The notes beneath the pieces were generated by a model. That model did not search any database. It had not been told where the DNA came from and saw nothing but the letters and a program-made list of their open reading frames with translations. A stretch of 64,000 nucleotides of DNA, taken from NCBI GenBank assembly GCA_943735955.1, contig CALSEQ010000021.1, positions 213,501 through 277,500 of the forward strand. Reading direction: 5' to 3'. This DNA comes from Piscicola geometra (lineage: Eukaryota > Annelida > Clitellata > Hirudinida > Piscicolidae). Shown piece after piece: positions 21,858 to 35,285 of the stretch (its first letter is position 1; each line of letters begins with the position of its first letter). The position numbers and the translations under genes were made by a program.

Positions 21858-23704
21858 AATAATAATAATTAATAATTGTCATTTTTGTATAGCGCCCGGG
21901 CACGCAACTGAAGCGCTTTCACTGCGTCGTAATGCAATAAAGAAATAAAAATAATTATAATAGTAATGTTATGAAAAGGAGAGCAAAGAGTAGCATGGAG
22001 TAATTATTAAGAATGATAGGCTAAGTTAAAGTAATGAGTTTTCAGTTTGGCTTTGAAAGTCGAAAATTGGTTGATGCTTCGAAGTGCAGGTGGAAGGGCA
22101 TTCCAAGTTGTTGGAGCTGCATGACGGAATGCTCTTTTTGAGATGTTGTTTGTAGTGGATTCTTGGTTGAGGAGAAGAGATGAAGATGAACGCAGTTGTT
22201 TGTTTGATGTTTTTTTAGTTATGAGTTTGCTAAGATATGACGGTATTGAGGTTTGAAGAATTTTGAATGTGGTGATGGCTATTTTAAAAGATATTCGAAA
22301 GTCTATAGGAAGCCAGTGGAGTTTTATAAGATTTTCCTTTGATGATTGAACAAGGTGATGGCCTGGGTAATCACAGTTGAGTGTGATTCTAGCCGCCTTG
22401 TTTAAAACTGATTGTAGACGATTTCTTTCTTGATTGGTGATATTATATAATAGCGAGTTACAGTATTCAAGTCTGCTTAGTATTAGACATCGGGAAAGTG
22501 AGGCGGAGAGATCAGTAGTAATGAATGGGCGTATGTGTTTGATTGCTTTGAGATGATAGTGTGATGATTGGATGATAGATGTGATGTGGTTTTTGAAAGT
22601 GAGTTTGCTGTCTAGGGTGACTCCGAGTATTTTGAGAGTGTTATTGATGGGGATTTTATCTGAGTTGATGTTGACAGATGATATTGTGTTTAAACTATTT
22701 AATTGATAAGGGGTGCCTAGTTTTATTATTTCTGATTTAGTGGTGTTAAACTGGAGATAGTTATTGAGAAACCAAGTTTCCATGGTTTGTATGCAAGATG
22801 TGAGGTTACTAGTAGCTTGGTTGGATGTATTAGGTGTGATGAATTGAAGAAGTTGTATATCATCAGCATATTTATGGTAGGTTATATTGAATTGGTTGAC
22901 TATATTTGAGATAGGTGAGATGTATGTGGTGAAAAGAAGCGGTCCAAGAACAGAGCCTTGAGGAACGCCGTGTTGTATATTGGTTGGTGATGAGATGTGT
23001 GTACCTAATTTAACTTGATAATGTCTATTTTCTAAATAAGATGACAGCCAGTTTAAAGCTGTTCCATCAACTCCAAATTCTTTATGAAGTCTGTTTATGA
23101 GGATGGAATGGCTGATGGTGTCGAAGGCTGCTGATAGGTCGAGTGATGCGAGGAGGGTGGTATTTTTTGAGTCGCATCCGTTGAAAATGTGGTCAGTTAG
23201 ATGGAGTAGGGCTGTTTCTGTAGAGTGGTAAGGTCTATAGGCTGATTGGTGACTGGGATAGTTTGGATTGGAGGTGATGTGAGGTTGTAGTTGTTTTAAT
23301 ACGGCCCTTTCCATAATTTTTGATATGGTGGACAGGTTGGAAATAGGTCGATAATTTGCTGGATTGGTTGTGTCGAGGTTGGCTTTCTTTAATATTGGTG
23401 TAATTTGGGCTGCTTTGAAAGTAGATGGAAAACATCCTTCTTGGAAAGATAAGTTGACGAGCTGTGAGATGGCTTTTGACAATATTGAGCTACATTGTCT
23501 TATAACTTGGTGAGGAAAAGGATCTATGGGCGATGTCTTCGTGCATGTAGCATGAATGATTTGTAATATATCTTCAGATGTTGTTGGTTTAAAGTTAGAT
23601 ATGGGGTCAATGATGTTTTTTCTATGAGTGTGTGTGAACTGTTCGTTTTGAGGTTGTGATAGGAGATTATCAATATTCTTATGAATATTTTCAATTTTGC
23701 TGCT
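21858..23704 (-). mobile_element. LINE B, 5'-truncated, intact reverse transcriptase frame
   Basis: One uninterrupted frame of about 560 codons (to stop near 22,007) covers the reverse transcriptase: NYRPISNLSTISKIMER, QSAYRPYHSTETALL, SLDLSAAFDTISHS, HGVPQGSVLGPLLFTTY, YHKYADDIQLL, and the thumb and C-terminal parts ending in PTTWNALPPALRSI. No endonuclease is present, since the element starts inside the satellite at 23,704. The first few residues of the open frame come from satellite sequence. The 3' end has CAGTTGCGTGCCCGGGCGC and an ATT-rich tail. Unbroken coding suggests a recent insertion. Clade CR1/L2-like is judged from motifs. Confidence 0.93.
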
Positions 23705-25868
23705 GGGTCTCTCTGACGTCAATGGATCTCTCTGACGTCAATGGGCCTCTCTGGCGTCAATGGGCCTCTCTGGCGTCAATGGGTCTCTCTGACGTCAATG
23801 GGCCTCTCTGGCGTCAATGGGTCTCTCTGACCTCAATGGGTCTCTCTGACGTCAATGGGTCTCTCTGACGTCAATAGGCCTCTCTGACGTGAATGGGTCT
23901 CTTTTACGTCAATGGGCCTCTCTGGCGTCAATGGGTCTCTCTGACGTCAATGGGTCTCTCTGACGTCAACGGGCCTCTTTGACGTCAATGGGTCTCTCTG
24001 ACGTCAATGGGCCTCTCTGACGTCAATGGGCCTCTCTTACGTCAATGGGCCTCTCTGACGTCAATGGGCCTCTCTGACGTCAATGGGCCTCTCTGACGTC
24101 AATGGGTCTCTCTGACGTCAATGGGCCTCTCTGGCGTCAATGGGTCTCTCTGACGTCAATGGGTCTCTCTGACGTCAATGGGCCTCTCTGACGTCAATGG
24201 GCCTCTCTTACGTCAATGGGCCTCTCTGACGTCAATGGGCCTCTCTGACGTCAATGGGCCTCTCTGACGTCAATGGGTCTCTCTGACGTCAATGGGTCTC
24301 TCTGACGTCAACGGGCCTCTCTGACGTCAATGGGTCTCTCTGACGTCAATGGGCCTCTCTGGCGTCAATGGGCCTCTCTGACGTCAATGGGCCTCTCTGA
24401 CGTCAATGGGCCTCTCTGACGTCAATGGGTCTCTCTGACGTCAATGGGTCTCTCTGACGTCAATGGGCCTCTCTGGCGTCAATGGGTCTCTCTGACGTCA
24501 ATGGGCCTCTCTGACGTCAATGGGCCTCTCTGACGTCAATGGGTCTCTCTGACGTCAATGGGTCTCTCTGACGTCAATGGGCCTCTCTGGCGTCAATGGG
24601 CCTTTCTGGCGTCAATGGGTCTCTCTGACGTCAATGGGTCTCTCTGACGTCAATGGGCCTCTCTGGCGTCAATGGGCCTCTCTGGCGTCAATGGGTCTCT
24701 CTGACGTCAATGGGCCTCTCTGGCGTCAATGGGTCTCTCTGACGTCAATGGGTCTCTCTGACGTCAATGGGTCTCTCTTACGTCAATGGGCCTCTCTGGC
24801 GTCAATGGGTCTCTCTTACGTCAATGGGCCTCTCTGGCGTCAATGGGTCTCTCTGACGTCAATGGGCCTCTCTGGCGACAATGGGTCTCTCTGACGTCAA
24901 TGGATCTCTCTGACGTCAATGGGCCTCTCTGACGTCAATGGGCCTCTCTGGCGTCAATGGGTCTCTCTGATGTCAATGGGTCTCTCTGACGTCAATGGGT
25001 CTCTCTGACGTCAATGGGCCTCTCTGACGTCAATGGGTCTCTTTTACGTCAATGGGCCTCTCTGGCGTCAATGGGTCTCTCTTACGTCAATGGGCCTCTC
25101 TGACGTCAATGGGTCTCTCTGACGTCAATGAGCCTCTCTGACGTCAATGGGTCTCTCTGACGTCAATGGGCCTCTCTGGCGTCAATGGGTCTCTCTGACG
25201 TCAATGGGCCTCTCTGACGTCAATGGGCCTCTCTGACGTCAATGGGTCTCTCTGACGTCAATGGGTCTCTCTGACGTCAATGGGCCTCTCTGGCGTCAAT
25301 GGGCCTTTCTGGCGTCAATGGGTCTCTCTGACGTCAATGGGTCTCTCTGACGTCAATGGGCCTCTCTGGCGTCAATGGGTCTCTCTGACGTCAATGGGCC
25401 TCTCTGGCGACAATGGGTCTCTCTGGCGTCAATGGGTCTCTCTGACGTCAATGGGTCTCTCTGACGTCAATGGATCTCTCTGACGTCAATGGGCCTCTCT
25501 GGCGTCAATGGGCCTCTCTGGCGTCAATGGGTCTCTCTGACGTCAATGGGCCTCTCTGGCGACAATGGGTCTCTCTGACGTCAATGGATCTCTCTGACGT
25601 CAATGGGTCTCTCTGACGTCAATGGGTCTCTCTGACGTCAATGGGTCTCTCTTACGTCAATGGGCCTCTCTGGCGTCAATGGGTCTCTCTTACGTCAATG
25701 GGCCTCTCTGGCGTCAATGGGTCTCTCTGACGTCAATGGGCCTCTCTGGCGTCAATGGGTCTCTCTGACGTCAATGGGCCTCTCTGACGTCAATGGGCCT
25801 CTCTGACGTCAATGGGTCTCTCTGACGTCAATGAGCCTCTCTGACGTCAATGGGCCTCTCTGGGCGTC
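23705..25868. repeat. 19-bp satellite with CRE-type palindrome, right block
   Basis: About 114 units continuous in phase with the left block; LINE B interrupts one array. Longer modules recur, for example the variant GGCGACAATGGGTCTCTCTG near 24,868 and 25,556. Confidence 0.97.
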
Positions 25869-26081
25869 AAGGAGGCACTTTGGTGATGCGAGTGTCATAC
25901 GCAGAAGCTTATCGCTTGCAATGGAAGTAATAGCACTGTGTTCAGGTAAATTTTGCTAACATTTAAAGTCATGATTTCATTTATCTCTTTATTTTGATTT
26001 TCATCAAGCCTGACGGCATCAACCGCTACTTTCTAATGAGAATTTTAAATACAATACACTACAAAGCGAGTAAGATTATAG
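25869..26081. other. Spacer, nothing recognised
   Basis: Unique sequence between the satellite and LINE A3. Confidence 0.5.
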
Positions 26082-26655
26082 TGGCGTAAATCCGCAAGGG
26101 CTTCAAGACCACTTAGTTATGGAAAAGTAAATAATGATATTAATAATTAATATTATTTTAAAATTATTATTAACCATTAATAAATAATAAATAAATCATT
26201 AAAATAAAGATAAATTTAGAAAACAAGAAGTTGTTGAATGGAAGAAATGAGCAGTGAATTTTTGGGTTGTTGTGATCTGTCAAATAGCAGTTTCTGTCGA
26301 ATGATGACGACGGTAAGCTGACTGCAAGGGAGGAAAAAGATGAGATTCTGTGAAGTAATTGACTACTCTGTGTAGAACTAATCTTTCCATGAGTTTGGAC
26401 AACACCCTCAAGTTTGAAATAGGCCTGTAGGACGAAGTTTCAGTGAGTTTAAGACTCGGCTTCTTGAGCAGTGGCGTGATGTAAGCCGACTTGAAAGACT
26501 TCGGAACCCTGCCTGCCGAAAAAGACCTGTTGAATAAGCTCACTAAAAAAAGAGCAATTATTCCAGATATCTCCTTCAACAGCCATGTGGGTACCGGGTC
26601 ATTCGAGCACTGCTTATTTGGAAGCCCGTGAATAGCCCTAACTACTTCTGAAGGC
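26082..26655 (-). mobile_element. LINE A fragment (A3) with internal deletion
   Basis: It has the same 3' tail (GTGGCGTAAATCCGCAAGGG) as LINE A1. It jumps near 26,280 to the reverse transcriptase part encoding SSYRPISNLRVLSKLMERL and QSAYRRHHSTETAI. Everything between, including YADD, is missing. Confidence 0.85.
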
Positions 26656-27652
<997 letters not shown>

Positions 27653-27748
27653 TTCATTATGTGAGGGATGTTATTTATTTAAACATCTATTTCATACATT
27701 TTGATGTCTCTGTGTATGTGTGTAATTCTATGTGTCTGTTTGTTTCTT

Positions 27749-27955
27749 GGCGAGCGGGTTGGCTTAGATGGTAAGTCGTTGGACCTGCAACTTAAAGGTC
27801 GCCAGTTCGAATTCCTTTTCAGCCAACCGTGAGCTATCATATACCTAGTGTATATGATGCGGTGTTTCACGACTTATGTTGTGTGAGTGGTGCCTAGTTG
27901 CGTGCCTTGGCGCATTATGAATACGCATTGTTTATTATATATTTTATTGAATTCA
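27749..27955 (+). mobile_element. tRNA-derived SINE, family B
   Basis: The head GGCGAGCGGGTTGGCTTAGA and the B-box-like GTTCGAATTCC indicate tRNA origin. The body has the palindromic CATATACCTAGTGTATATG, and the tail has AGTTGCGTGCCTTGGCGC. The tail core matches LINE B at 21,900 (reverse strand). A second copy is at 59335-59510. Confidence 0.82.
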
Positions 27956-29843
27956 TAAGTTATTAGTTTTTGTAACTTCATTTTTTGGTCATAAATCGAT
28001 GAATATTGATTTTTACAAAACATCTAAAAATGTATTCAATGTTTGGGTTAATTCAAGAAGCTTGGCACCACCAACAGTTGGGCGAAGCTTGTTTTCGAAT
28101 ATTTTACTTCTGCGATCTGTTATGAGGCCGCAGAAACTTCTGATAATCATCTGCATTGTAGATTTGGCCATTAAACCAATGGTCAGCCCATCTGTGAAAG
28201 ATGAATCTGCAAATCTCTGCTAGAAGAAGCAATGCCAAATGGTTTTGGGTATACTATTTTTAAATGATAACTTTGAATAATAATAAAATAGTCTTCATTT
28301 AAGGGTTTTTTGAATGTTGGTCGTTTCCAGTCAGTTGAAGCTGTAAGACCACAGAAGAACCAGCCACAGCAACAACAGTTTCAGTCTTGGCATGGACTCA
28401 AACCCTTAAACACCAATCAAAAAAATAACGTCGAATTGACCCATGCAGACGCCAATGATGTTTTCATTAACAAGTTATTTTTTTGAGTGATAGTGATTTT
28501 TAATAACATTTTCATATATTTGTATAAATAATTATCAGAATTTACTTCTCTTTTAAAAGGATGTCATTATCCTAATAGAGGTTTATAATGTTAGAGGTGA
28601 ATCATTACAGGCATTGTGGTCAAAGTCTGTGTATTAGCCAATTTATATCACGAAATGTATGTGAATTAATATCTTAATGTCTAAGATTTGATTAAATTAA
28701 TATCAGAAGTTTTTGAAGCCAAAAAACAAAGTTTGCTCCAATGGGCGCTGATCATGACATGTGGCAATAAAAACTATCAAATTTCACAAAGTATGTAAGG
28801 GTGGATGAAAAGTTTTTACCCTTTTGGAGTCGTTTTAGTTTAGAACAGCACATGCCATCTGAATCGGGAAAATATGACTTGAAATTTGGTGCCTTTGTGA
28901 TGCCTAAACAGGTTACTGTTTGAAAATGAAGTCATTTTTGTAATGATCACGGAGGTGAGCCAATTCAAAAATTTGGGAATGGCTGTTGTGATCAACCTGA
29001 TAGAACATCTGGATGCTTGACTAACAGTTTTTACGAATAATTTTTATTCACTAGAATTTCTCCGTGAAAGGCATAATCGCTGTATTGGATTAGTGAGGAC
29101 TGTATGCATAAATCTTCGAGTATTAACCAAAGAAGTTACAGAGAAAAAAGAAAAACTAGTTAGTGTTACTATCATGTGTATGGCATATATTAGTAGAAAA
29201 GAAACATATCGTTAGCCAAAATGTTTTTTAAACATGTGATAGACGTTTGAACAATCAATATTTTTATCTTTTATTTAAGTGTGAAAATTGTGAAGAAAAA
29301 GCAGCTTTTCATAATATGATGATAAAAGCAATATAAAATTATTCTTAATCACCCAGTACTTTCTAACTCATCAGCCGTGACAGGTAGTCGTTTGTGCTGC
29401 AGAAAATGCATTCAAAACAAAACTGTCTAACGTTGTCGAAAATGTACATTAAGTATTAATTTTGCTAACTATGAATGAACAAACTCCTAATTTTGTTATA
29501 AAAATTTAAAAAAAAATTTAAATTCAGCTATTCAATTCGTGTTATCAATTTCATGGATCATTTCGATCCATACGCTCGCGAACTTTACTAAAAATTTTAT
29601 AATGCTGTAAAACCGAAACTATAAATGATATTTCACATCTGATAAGATTGTTAAATTGTCGATACAAATTAGACAAAGTCATGAAATTACAACGAAAAAA
29701 CACAGTGAGTGGTTGAATAATGGTATGGATCAAATCATTTCGTGTTGGTGTTCAAGGGTTGTAGCTTATTATCAACACCAGTGACCCTTTCTGCACCTCC
29801 GGTCTGAGCCTCATCACCAGTTCCAAGGTGTTGATAAAGAAAG
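27956..29843. other. No gene recognised
   Basis: AT-rich. Several short broken open frames with no domain I can name. It may be decayed transposon DNA, possibly related to the hAT remnant at 33,116, but I cannot show it. Confidence 0.45.
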
Positions 29844-32205
29844 GAACACGAGATGACACGAGATGAACACGAGATGAACACGAGATGAACACAAGATGAA
29901 CACGAGATGAACACGAGATGAACACGAGATGAACACGAGATGAACACGAGATGAACACGAGATGAACACGAGATGAACACGAGATGACACGAGATGAACA
30001 CGAGATGAACACGAGATGACACGAGATGAACACGAGATGAACACGAGATGAACACGAGATGAACACGAGATGAACACGAGATAAACACGAGATGAACACG
30101 AGATGAACACGAGATGACACGAGATGACACGAGATGAACACGAGATGAACACGAGATGACACGAGATGAACACGAGATGAACACGAGATGAACACGAGAT
30201 GAACACGAGATGAACACGAGATGAACACGAGATGAACACGAGATGAACACGAGATGAACACGAGATGAACACGAGATGAACACGAGATGAACACGAGATG
30301 AACACGAGATGAACACGAGATGAACACGAGATGAACACGAGATAAACACGAGATGAACACGAGATGAACACGAGATGAACACGAGATGAACACGAGATGA
30401 ACACGAGATGACACGAGATGAACACGAGATGAACACGAGATGAACACGAGATGAACACGAGATGAACACGAGATGAACACGAGATGAACACGAGATGAAC
30501 ACGAGATGAACACGAGATGACACGAGATGAACACGAGATGAACACGAGATGAACACGAGATGAACACGAGATGAACACGAGATGAACACGAGATGAACAC
30601 GAGATGAACACGAGATGACACGAGATGACACGAGATGAACACGAGATGAACACGAGATGAACACGAGATGAACACGAGATGAACACGAGATGAACACGAG
30701 ATGAACACGAGATGAACACGAGATGAACACGAGATGAACACGAGATGACACGAGATGAACACGAGATGAACACGAGATGAACACGAGATGAACACGAGAT
30801 GAACACGAGATGAACACGAGATGAACACGAGATGAACACGAGATGAACACGAGATGAACACGAAATGAACACGAGATGAACACGAGATGAACACGAGATG
30901 AACACGAGATGAACACGAGATGAACACGAGATGAACACGAGATGAACACGAGATGAACACGAGATGAACACGAGATGAACACGAGATGAACACGAGATGA
31001 ACACGAGATGACACGAGATGAACACGAGATGAACACGAGATGACACGAGATGAACACGAGATGAACACGAGATGAACACGAGATGAACACGAGATGAACA
31101 CGAGATGAACACGAGATGAACACGAGATGAACACGAGATGAACACGAGATGAACACGAGATGAACACGAGATGAACACGAGATGAACACGAGATGAACAC
31201 GAGATGAACACGAGATAAACACGAGATGAACACGAGATGAACACGAGATGAACACGAGATGAACACGAGATGAACACGAGATGACACGAGATGAACACGA
31301 GATGAACACGAGATGAACACGAGATGAACACGAGATGAACACGAGATGAACACGAGATGAACACGAGATGAACACGAGATGAACACGAGATGACACGAGA
31401 TGAACACGAGATGAACACGAGATGAACACGAGATGAACACGAGATGAACACGAGATGAACACGAGATGAACACGAGATGAACACGAGATGACACGAGATG
31501 ACACGAGATGAACACGAGATGAACACGAGATGAACACGAGATGAACACGAGATGAACACGAGATGAACACGAGATGAACACGAGATGAACACGAGATGAA
31601 CACGAGATGAACACGAGATGAACACGAGATGACACGAGATGAACACGAGATGAACACGAGATGAACACGAGATGAACACGAGATGAACACGAGATGAACA
31701 CGAGATGAACACGAGATGAACACGAGATGAACACGAGATGAACACGAAATGAACACGAGATGAACACGAGATGAACACGAGATGAACACGAGATGAACAC
31801 GAGATGAACACGAGATGAACACGAGATGAACACGAGATGAACACGAGATGAACACGAGATGAACACGAGATGACACGAGATGAACACGAGATGAACACGA
31901 GATGAACACGAGATGAACACGAGATGAACACGAGATGAACACGAGATGAACACGAGATGAACACGAGATGAACACGAGATGAACACGAGATGAACACGAG
32001 ATGAACACGAGATGAATACGAGATGAACACGAGATGAACACGAGATGAACACGAGATGAACACGAGATGAACACGAGATGAACACGAGATGAACACGAGA
32101 TGAACACGAGATGAACACGAGATGAACACGAGATGAACACGAGATGAACACGAGATGAACACGAGATGAACACGAGATGAACACGAGATGAACACGAGAT
32201 GAACA
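29844..32205. repeat. 11-bp minisatellite (GATGAACACGA)n, 2.4 kb
   Basis: About 215 units with scattered 10-bp variants (GATGACACGA) and point variants (ATAAACACGA, CGAAATGAAC). The order of variants repeats with a period of about 0.87-0.88 kb. The same unit forms the arrays at 211-823 and 35717-36155. The frames of about 800 codons in all three minus frames are artefacts. Confidence 0.98.
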
Positions 32206-33115
32206 TTTTAATCATTTCTATTTTAATCATTTATATTTTAATAATTTCTATTTTAATAATTTCTATTTTAATAATTTCTATTATAATAATTTTTATTTTA
32301 ATAATTTCTATTATAATAATTTTTATTTTAATAATTTCTATTTTAAAAATTTATATTTTAATAATTTATATTTTAATAATTTTTATTTTAATAATTTATA
32401 TTTTTAAAATTTATATTTTTAAAATTTATATTTTTAAAATTTATATTTTTAAAATTTATATTTTAATAATTTATATTTTAATAATTTCTATTTTAATAAT
32501 TTCTATTTTAATAATTTCTATTTTAATAATTTCTATTTTAATAATTTCTATTTTAATAATTTCTATTTTAATAATTTCTATTTTAATAATTTCTATTTTA
32601 ATAATTTCTATTTTAGTAATTTCTATTTTAATAATTTATATTTTAATAATTTCTATTTTAATAATTTCTATTTTAATAATTTCTATTTTAATAATTTCTA
32701 TTTTAATAATTTCTATTTTAATAATTTCTATTTTAAAAATTTATATTTTAATAATTTATATTTTAATAATTTATATTTTAATAATTTATATTTTAATAAT
32801 TTATATTTTAATAATTTCTATTTTAATAATTTCTATTTTAATAATTTCTATTTTAATAATTTAGATTTTAATAATTTAGATTTTAATAATTTAGATTTTA
32901 ATAATTTAGATTTTAATAATTTAGATTTTAATAATTTAGATTTTAATAATTTAGATTTTAATAATTTAGATTTTAATAATTTAGATTTTCTTTAATAGTT
33001 TAGATTTTCTTTAATAATTTAGATTTTCTTTAATAATTTATTTTTTATCTAATAGTTTAGATTTTATTTAATAGTTTATTTTTTATTTAATAGTTCAGAT
33101 TTTATTTAATAATTT
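32206..33115. repeat. 16-bp AT-rich minisatellite (TTTTAATAATTTCTAT)n
   Basis: About 56 units directly abutting the 11-bp array. Variants come in blocks: TTCTAT and TTTATAT mixed up to about 32,850, TTTAGAT to about 32,990, then longer TTTCTTTAATA forms. The I/L-rich plus frame is an artefact. Confidence 0.97.
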
Positions 33116-34333
33116 TTTTTTGATGCAATAGAAATGTATAACGAAGCCACCATTGTCAATGTCAAAATCTCCAACACTACATTTGAAGTTGTTATGATGA
33201 GTCCAAAGATTAGGGAGATTAGAACAAATGGGTGATGATGAAAACTTTTCAGATGAAATCAAAATGGTTAGTTATATTATTATTATTTTATAAATTAATA
33301 CTTTGAATTTGAATGATTAATTTCCAAATGATTGCTCAGTTTATCATTTCGACAAAAGAAAAGATGCCATTGATCTTATTCATATGACAGCATGTCTGTT
33401 GCATCCCCAGTATGAAAGAATAATAGGAAAAAAGTTTGGGATAGAAAAGAAATAAATACCAAGACTTTCATTAGAGAAAATTTAATTCTATTTTGTACAG
33501 CCAGACCAAGCTGCAGTGCCGTTGAGAAAAAAAACAAATGATGGTTATTTAGACCTATTATGTTTATTTTTATAACGTAAAAATTATAATAAAATTATTA
33601 TACTATCAAATTATACGAATGATTTTATATTTGCAGTTGTGGAGAATAAGAATGTTGTCAAAAAACATATTTCTAACATTATTGAAGAATTAATAATAAT
33701 GAACGAAGAAGAAAATTCAGAAGAGGATGAATTGTACAAATAATCACAATTACGTCCCAAAAAATAGAAGATTATAAAGATGTTTTATTTCATTGAAGTA
33801 AAATGAGCAATTTTAAAATACTACAAGAAGTAGCCAAAATTTTGTTTAGTATATCTGCAAGTTATATTCCCTGTGAACGGAATTTTTCATTATGTGGTCG
33901 TTTAACTTCAAACCCAAAACCATCTCATTTGAGAGCTGAAACTCTTAACGGTTTAACCCGTGTGAAAAGCAATAAAGACTTGATTGTATTACTCAAAAAC
34001 AAGGACTAACTTCAATACTTTCATTTCAATAAATATTTGAAATTTAAATCGTGTTTTTTAAATTTTATTGAAAGAAATATTCTCTGACTTTCAAATAATA
34101 AATTTTAAGAAATGTTAGAACTAGTAAGTTTGGGACTAGTGAAAACGGCAGCGAGAATGAATAAAAAAACAAAAAGCTTTCGGGAACGGGTCGGGACGGG
34201 AAAAAAAATTTCGGGAACGGGACGGGACGGGAATCAAAATTCTGATGTCCTATCGGGAACGGGACGGGACGGGAAAACAGATTCCGGGAACGGGACGGGA
34301 CCGGGAATGAAAAATCGTCCATGTCCGACCTCT
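33116..34333 (+). mobile_element. hAT-type DNA transposon remnant
   Basis: Broken coding pieces include IDLIHMTACLLHPQYERI near 33,370 and, at 33803-34009, ILQEVAKILFSISASYIPCE and RNFSLCGRLTSN, which match the hAT dimerisation domain (S-x-P-x-E-R-x-F-S). The right end (34,165-34,333) has four GC-rich GGGAACGGGACGGGA blocks and a candidate terminus reading CTAGAGGTCGGACATGG on the minus strand. A LINE A fragment abuts it. The left end was not found. Confidence 0.72.
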
Positions 34334-34334
34334 A

Positions 34335-34590
34335 GTGGAGAACTAATCTTTCCATGAGTTTGGACAACACCCTCAAGTTTGAAATAGGCCTGTACGACGA
34401 AGTTTCAGTGAGTTTAAGACTTGGCTTCTTAAGCAGTGGCGTGATGTAAGCCGACTTGAAAGACTTCGGAACCCTGCCTGCCGAAAAAGACCTGTTGAAT
34501 AAGCTCACTAAAAAAGGAGCAATTATTCCAGATATCTCCTTCAACAGCCATGTAGGAACCGGGTCATTCGAGCACTGCTTATTTGGAACT
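34335..34590 (-). mobile_element. LINE A fragment (A4)
   Basis: A reverse transcriptase piece reading MKEISGIIAPFLVSLFNRSF and SSYRPISNLRVLSKLMERL, very close to A1 and A3. Both ends are cut. Confidence 0.88.
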
Positions 34591-35285
34591 TAGAATTAAG
34601 CACAAAGATATATTCACCATCGATGAAGTCCGAAAGAGAGTTACGAATGCTATTGGGCCCCATGAAGGCCTACTGACCACACTGAAAAGAAGGAAGCTGA
34701 GATGGTGTGGTCATTCTGAGGTGGTGTGGTCATTCTGAGGTGGTGTGGTCATTCTGAGATGGTGTGGTCATTCTGAGATGGTGTGGTCATTCTGAGATGG
34801 TGTGGTCATTCTGAGGTGGTGTGGTCATTCTGAGATGGTGTGGTCATTCTGAGATGGTGTGGTCATTCTGAGGTGGTGTGGTCATTCTGAGGTGGTGTGG
34901 TCATTCTGAGATGGTGTGGTCATTCTGAGATGGTGTGGTCATTCTGAGGTGGTGTGGTCATTCTGAGATGGTGGGGTCATTCTGAGGTGGTGTGGTCATT
35001 CTGAGATGGTGTGGTCATTCTGAGATGGTGGGGTCATTCTGAGGTGGTGTGGTCATTCTGAGATGGTGTGGTCATTCTGAGATGGTGTGGTCATGTCTCC
35101 CGTTCTCCAGGCCAAAAGAGTTCTTCAAGGCACTGTTCAGAGGATGAAGAAGAGGCAGGCAGAGGAAAGATGGGAAGACAATGCAGTGGACAGGGTTAGA
35201 GCTCAACTGCTCTCTGAGACTGTCAGAAAAGCGAAAAGAATGGAAGAATCAGTTTCGAGTTCTACGGTGGTGTCCTAACGGCCTT
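34591..35285 (+). mobile_element. LINE C-terminal fragment (family C) with internal array
   Basis: The plus frame reads FTIDEVRKRVTNAIG, LLTTLKRRKLRWCGH, then after the array AKRVLQGTVQRMKKRQAEER and W-ED. This is the C-terminal region of RTE/Jockey-like LINE polyproteins that ends with a WxGHV motif. The clade is uncertain. Confidence 0.75.
34700..35094 (+). repeat. GATGGTGTGGTCATTCTGA minisatellite inside LINE C
   Basis: About 20 units of 19 bp, alternating AGATGG, AGGTGG and a few GGGGTC variants. The unit is the LINE's own RWCGH-encoding sequence, amplified in place. Confidence 0.92.

Noticed and set aside
20709..25868. A CRISPR-like array in the 19-bp satellite
   Set aside because: Units are contiguous with no unique spacers, and the genome is eukaryotic.
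27999..28223. Short plus-strand frame as a gene
   Set aside because: No domain, repeat-rich surroundings, no splice context; probably transposon debris.
29735..32230. Open frames of about 800 codons in three minus frames
   Set aside because: They follow from an 11-bp tandem unit without a stop in any minus frame. All three frames give the same shifted 11-residue repeat, and there is no start context, domain or splice signal.
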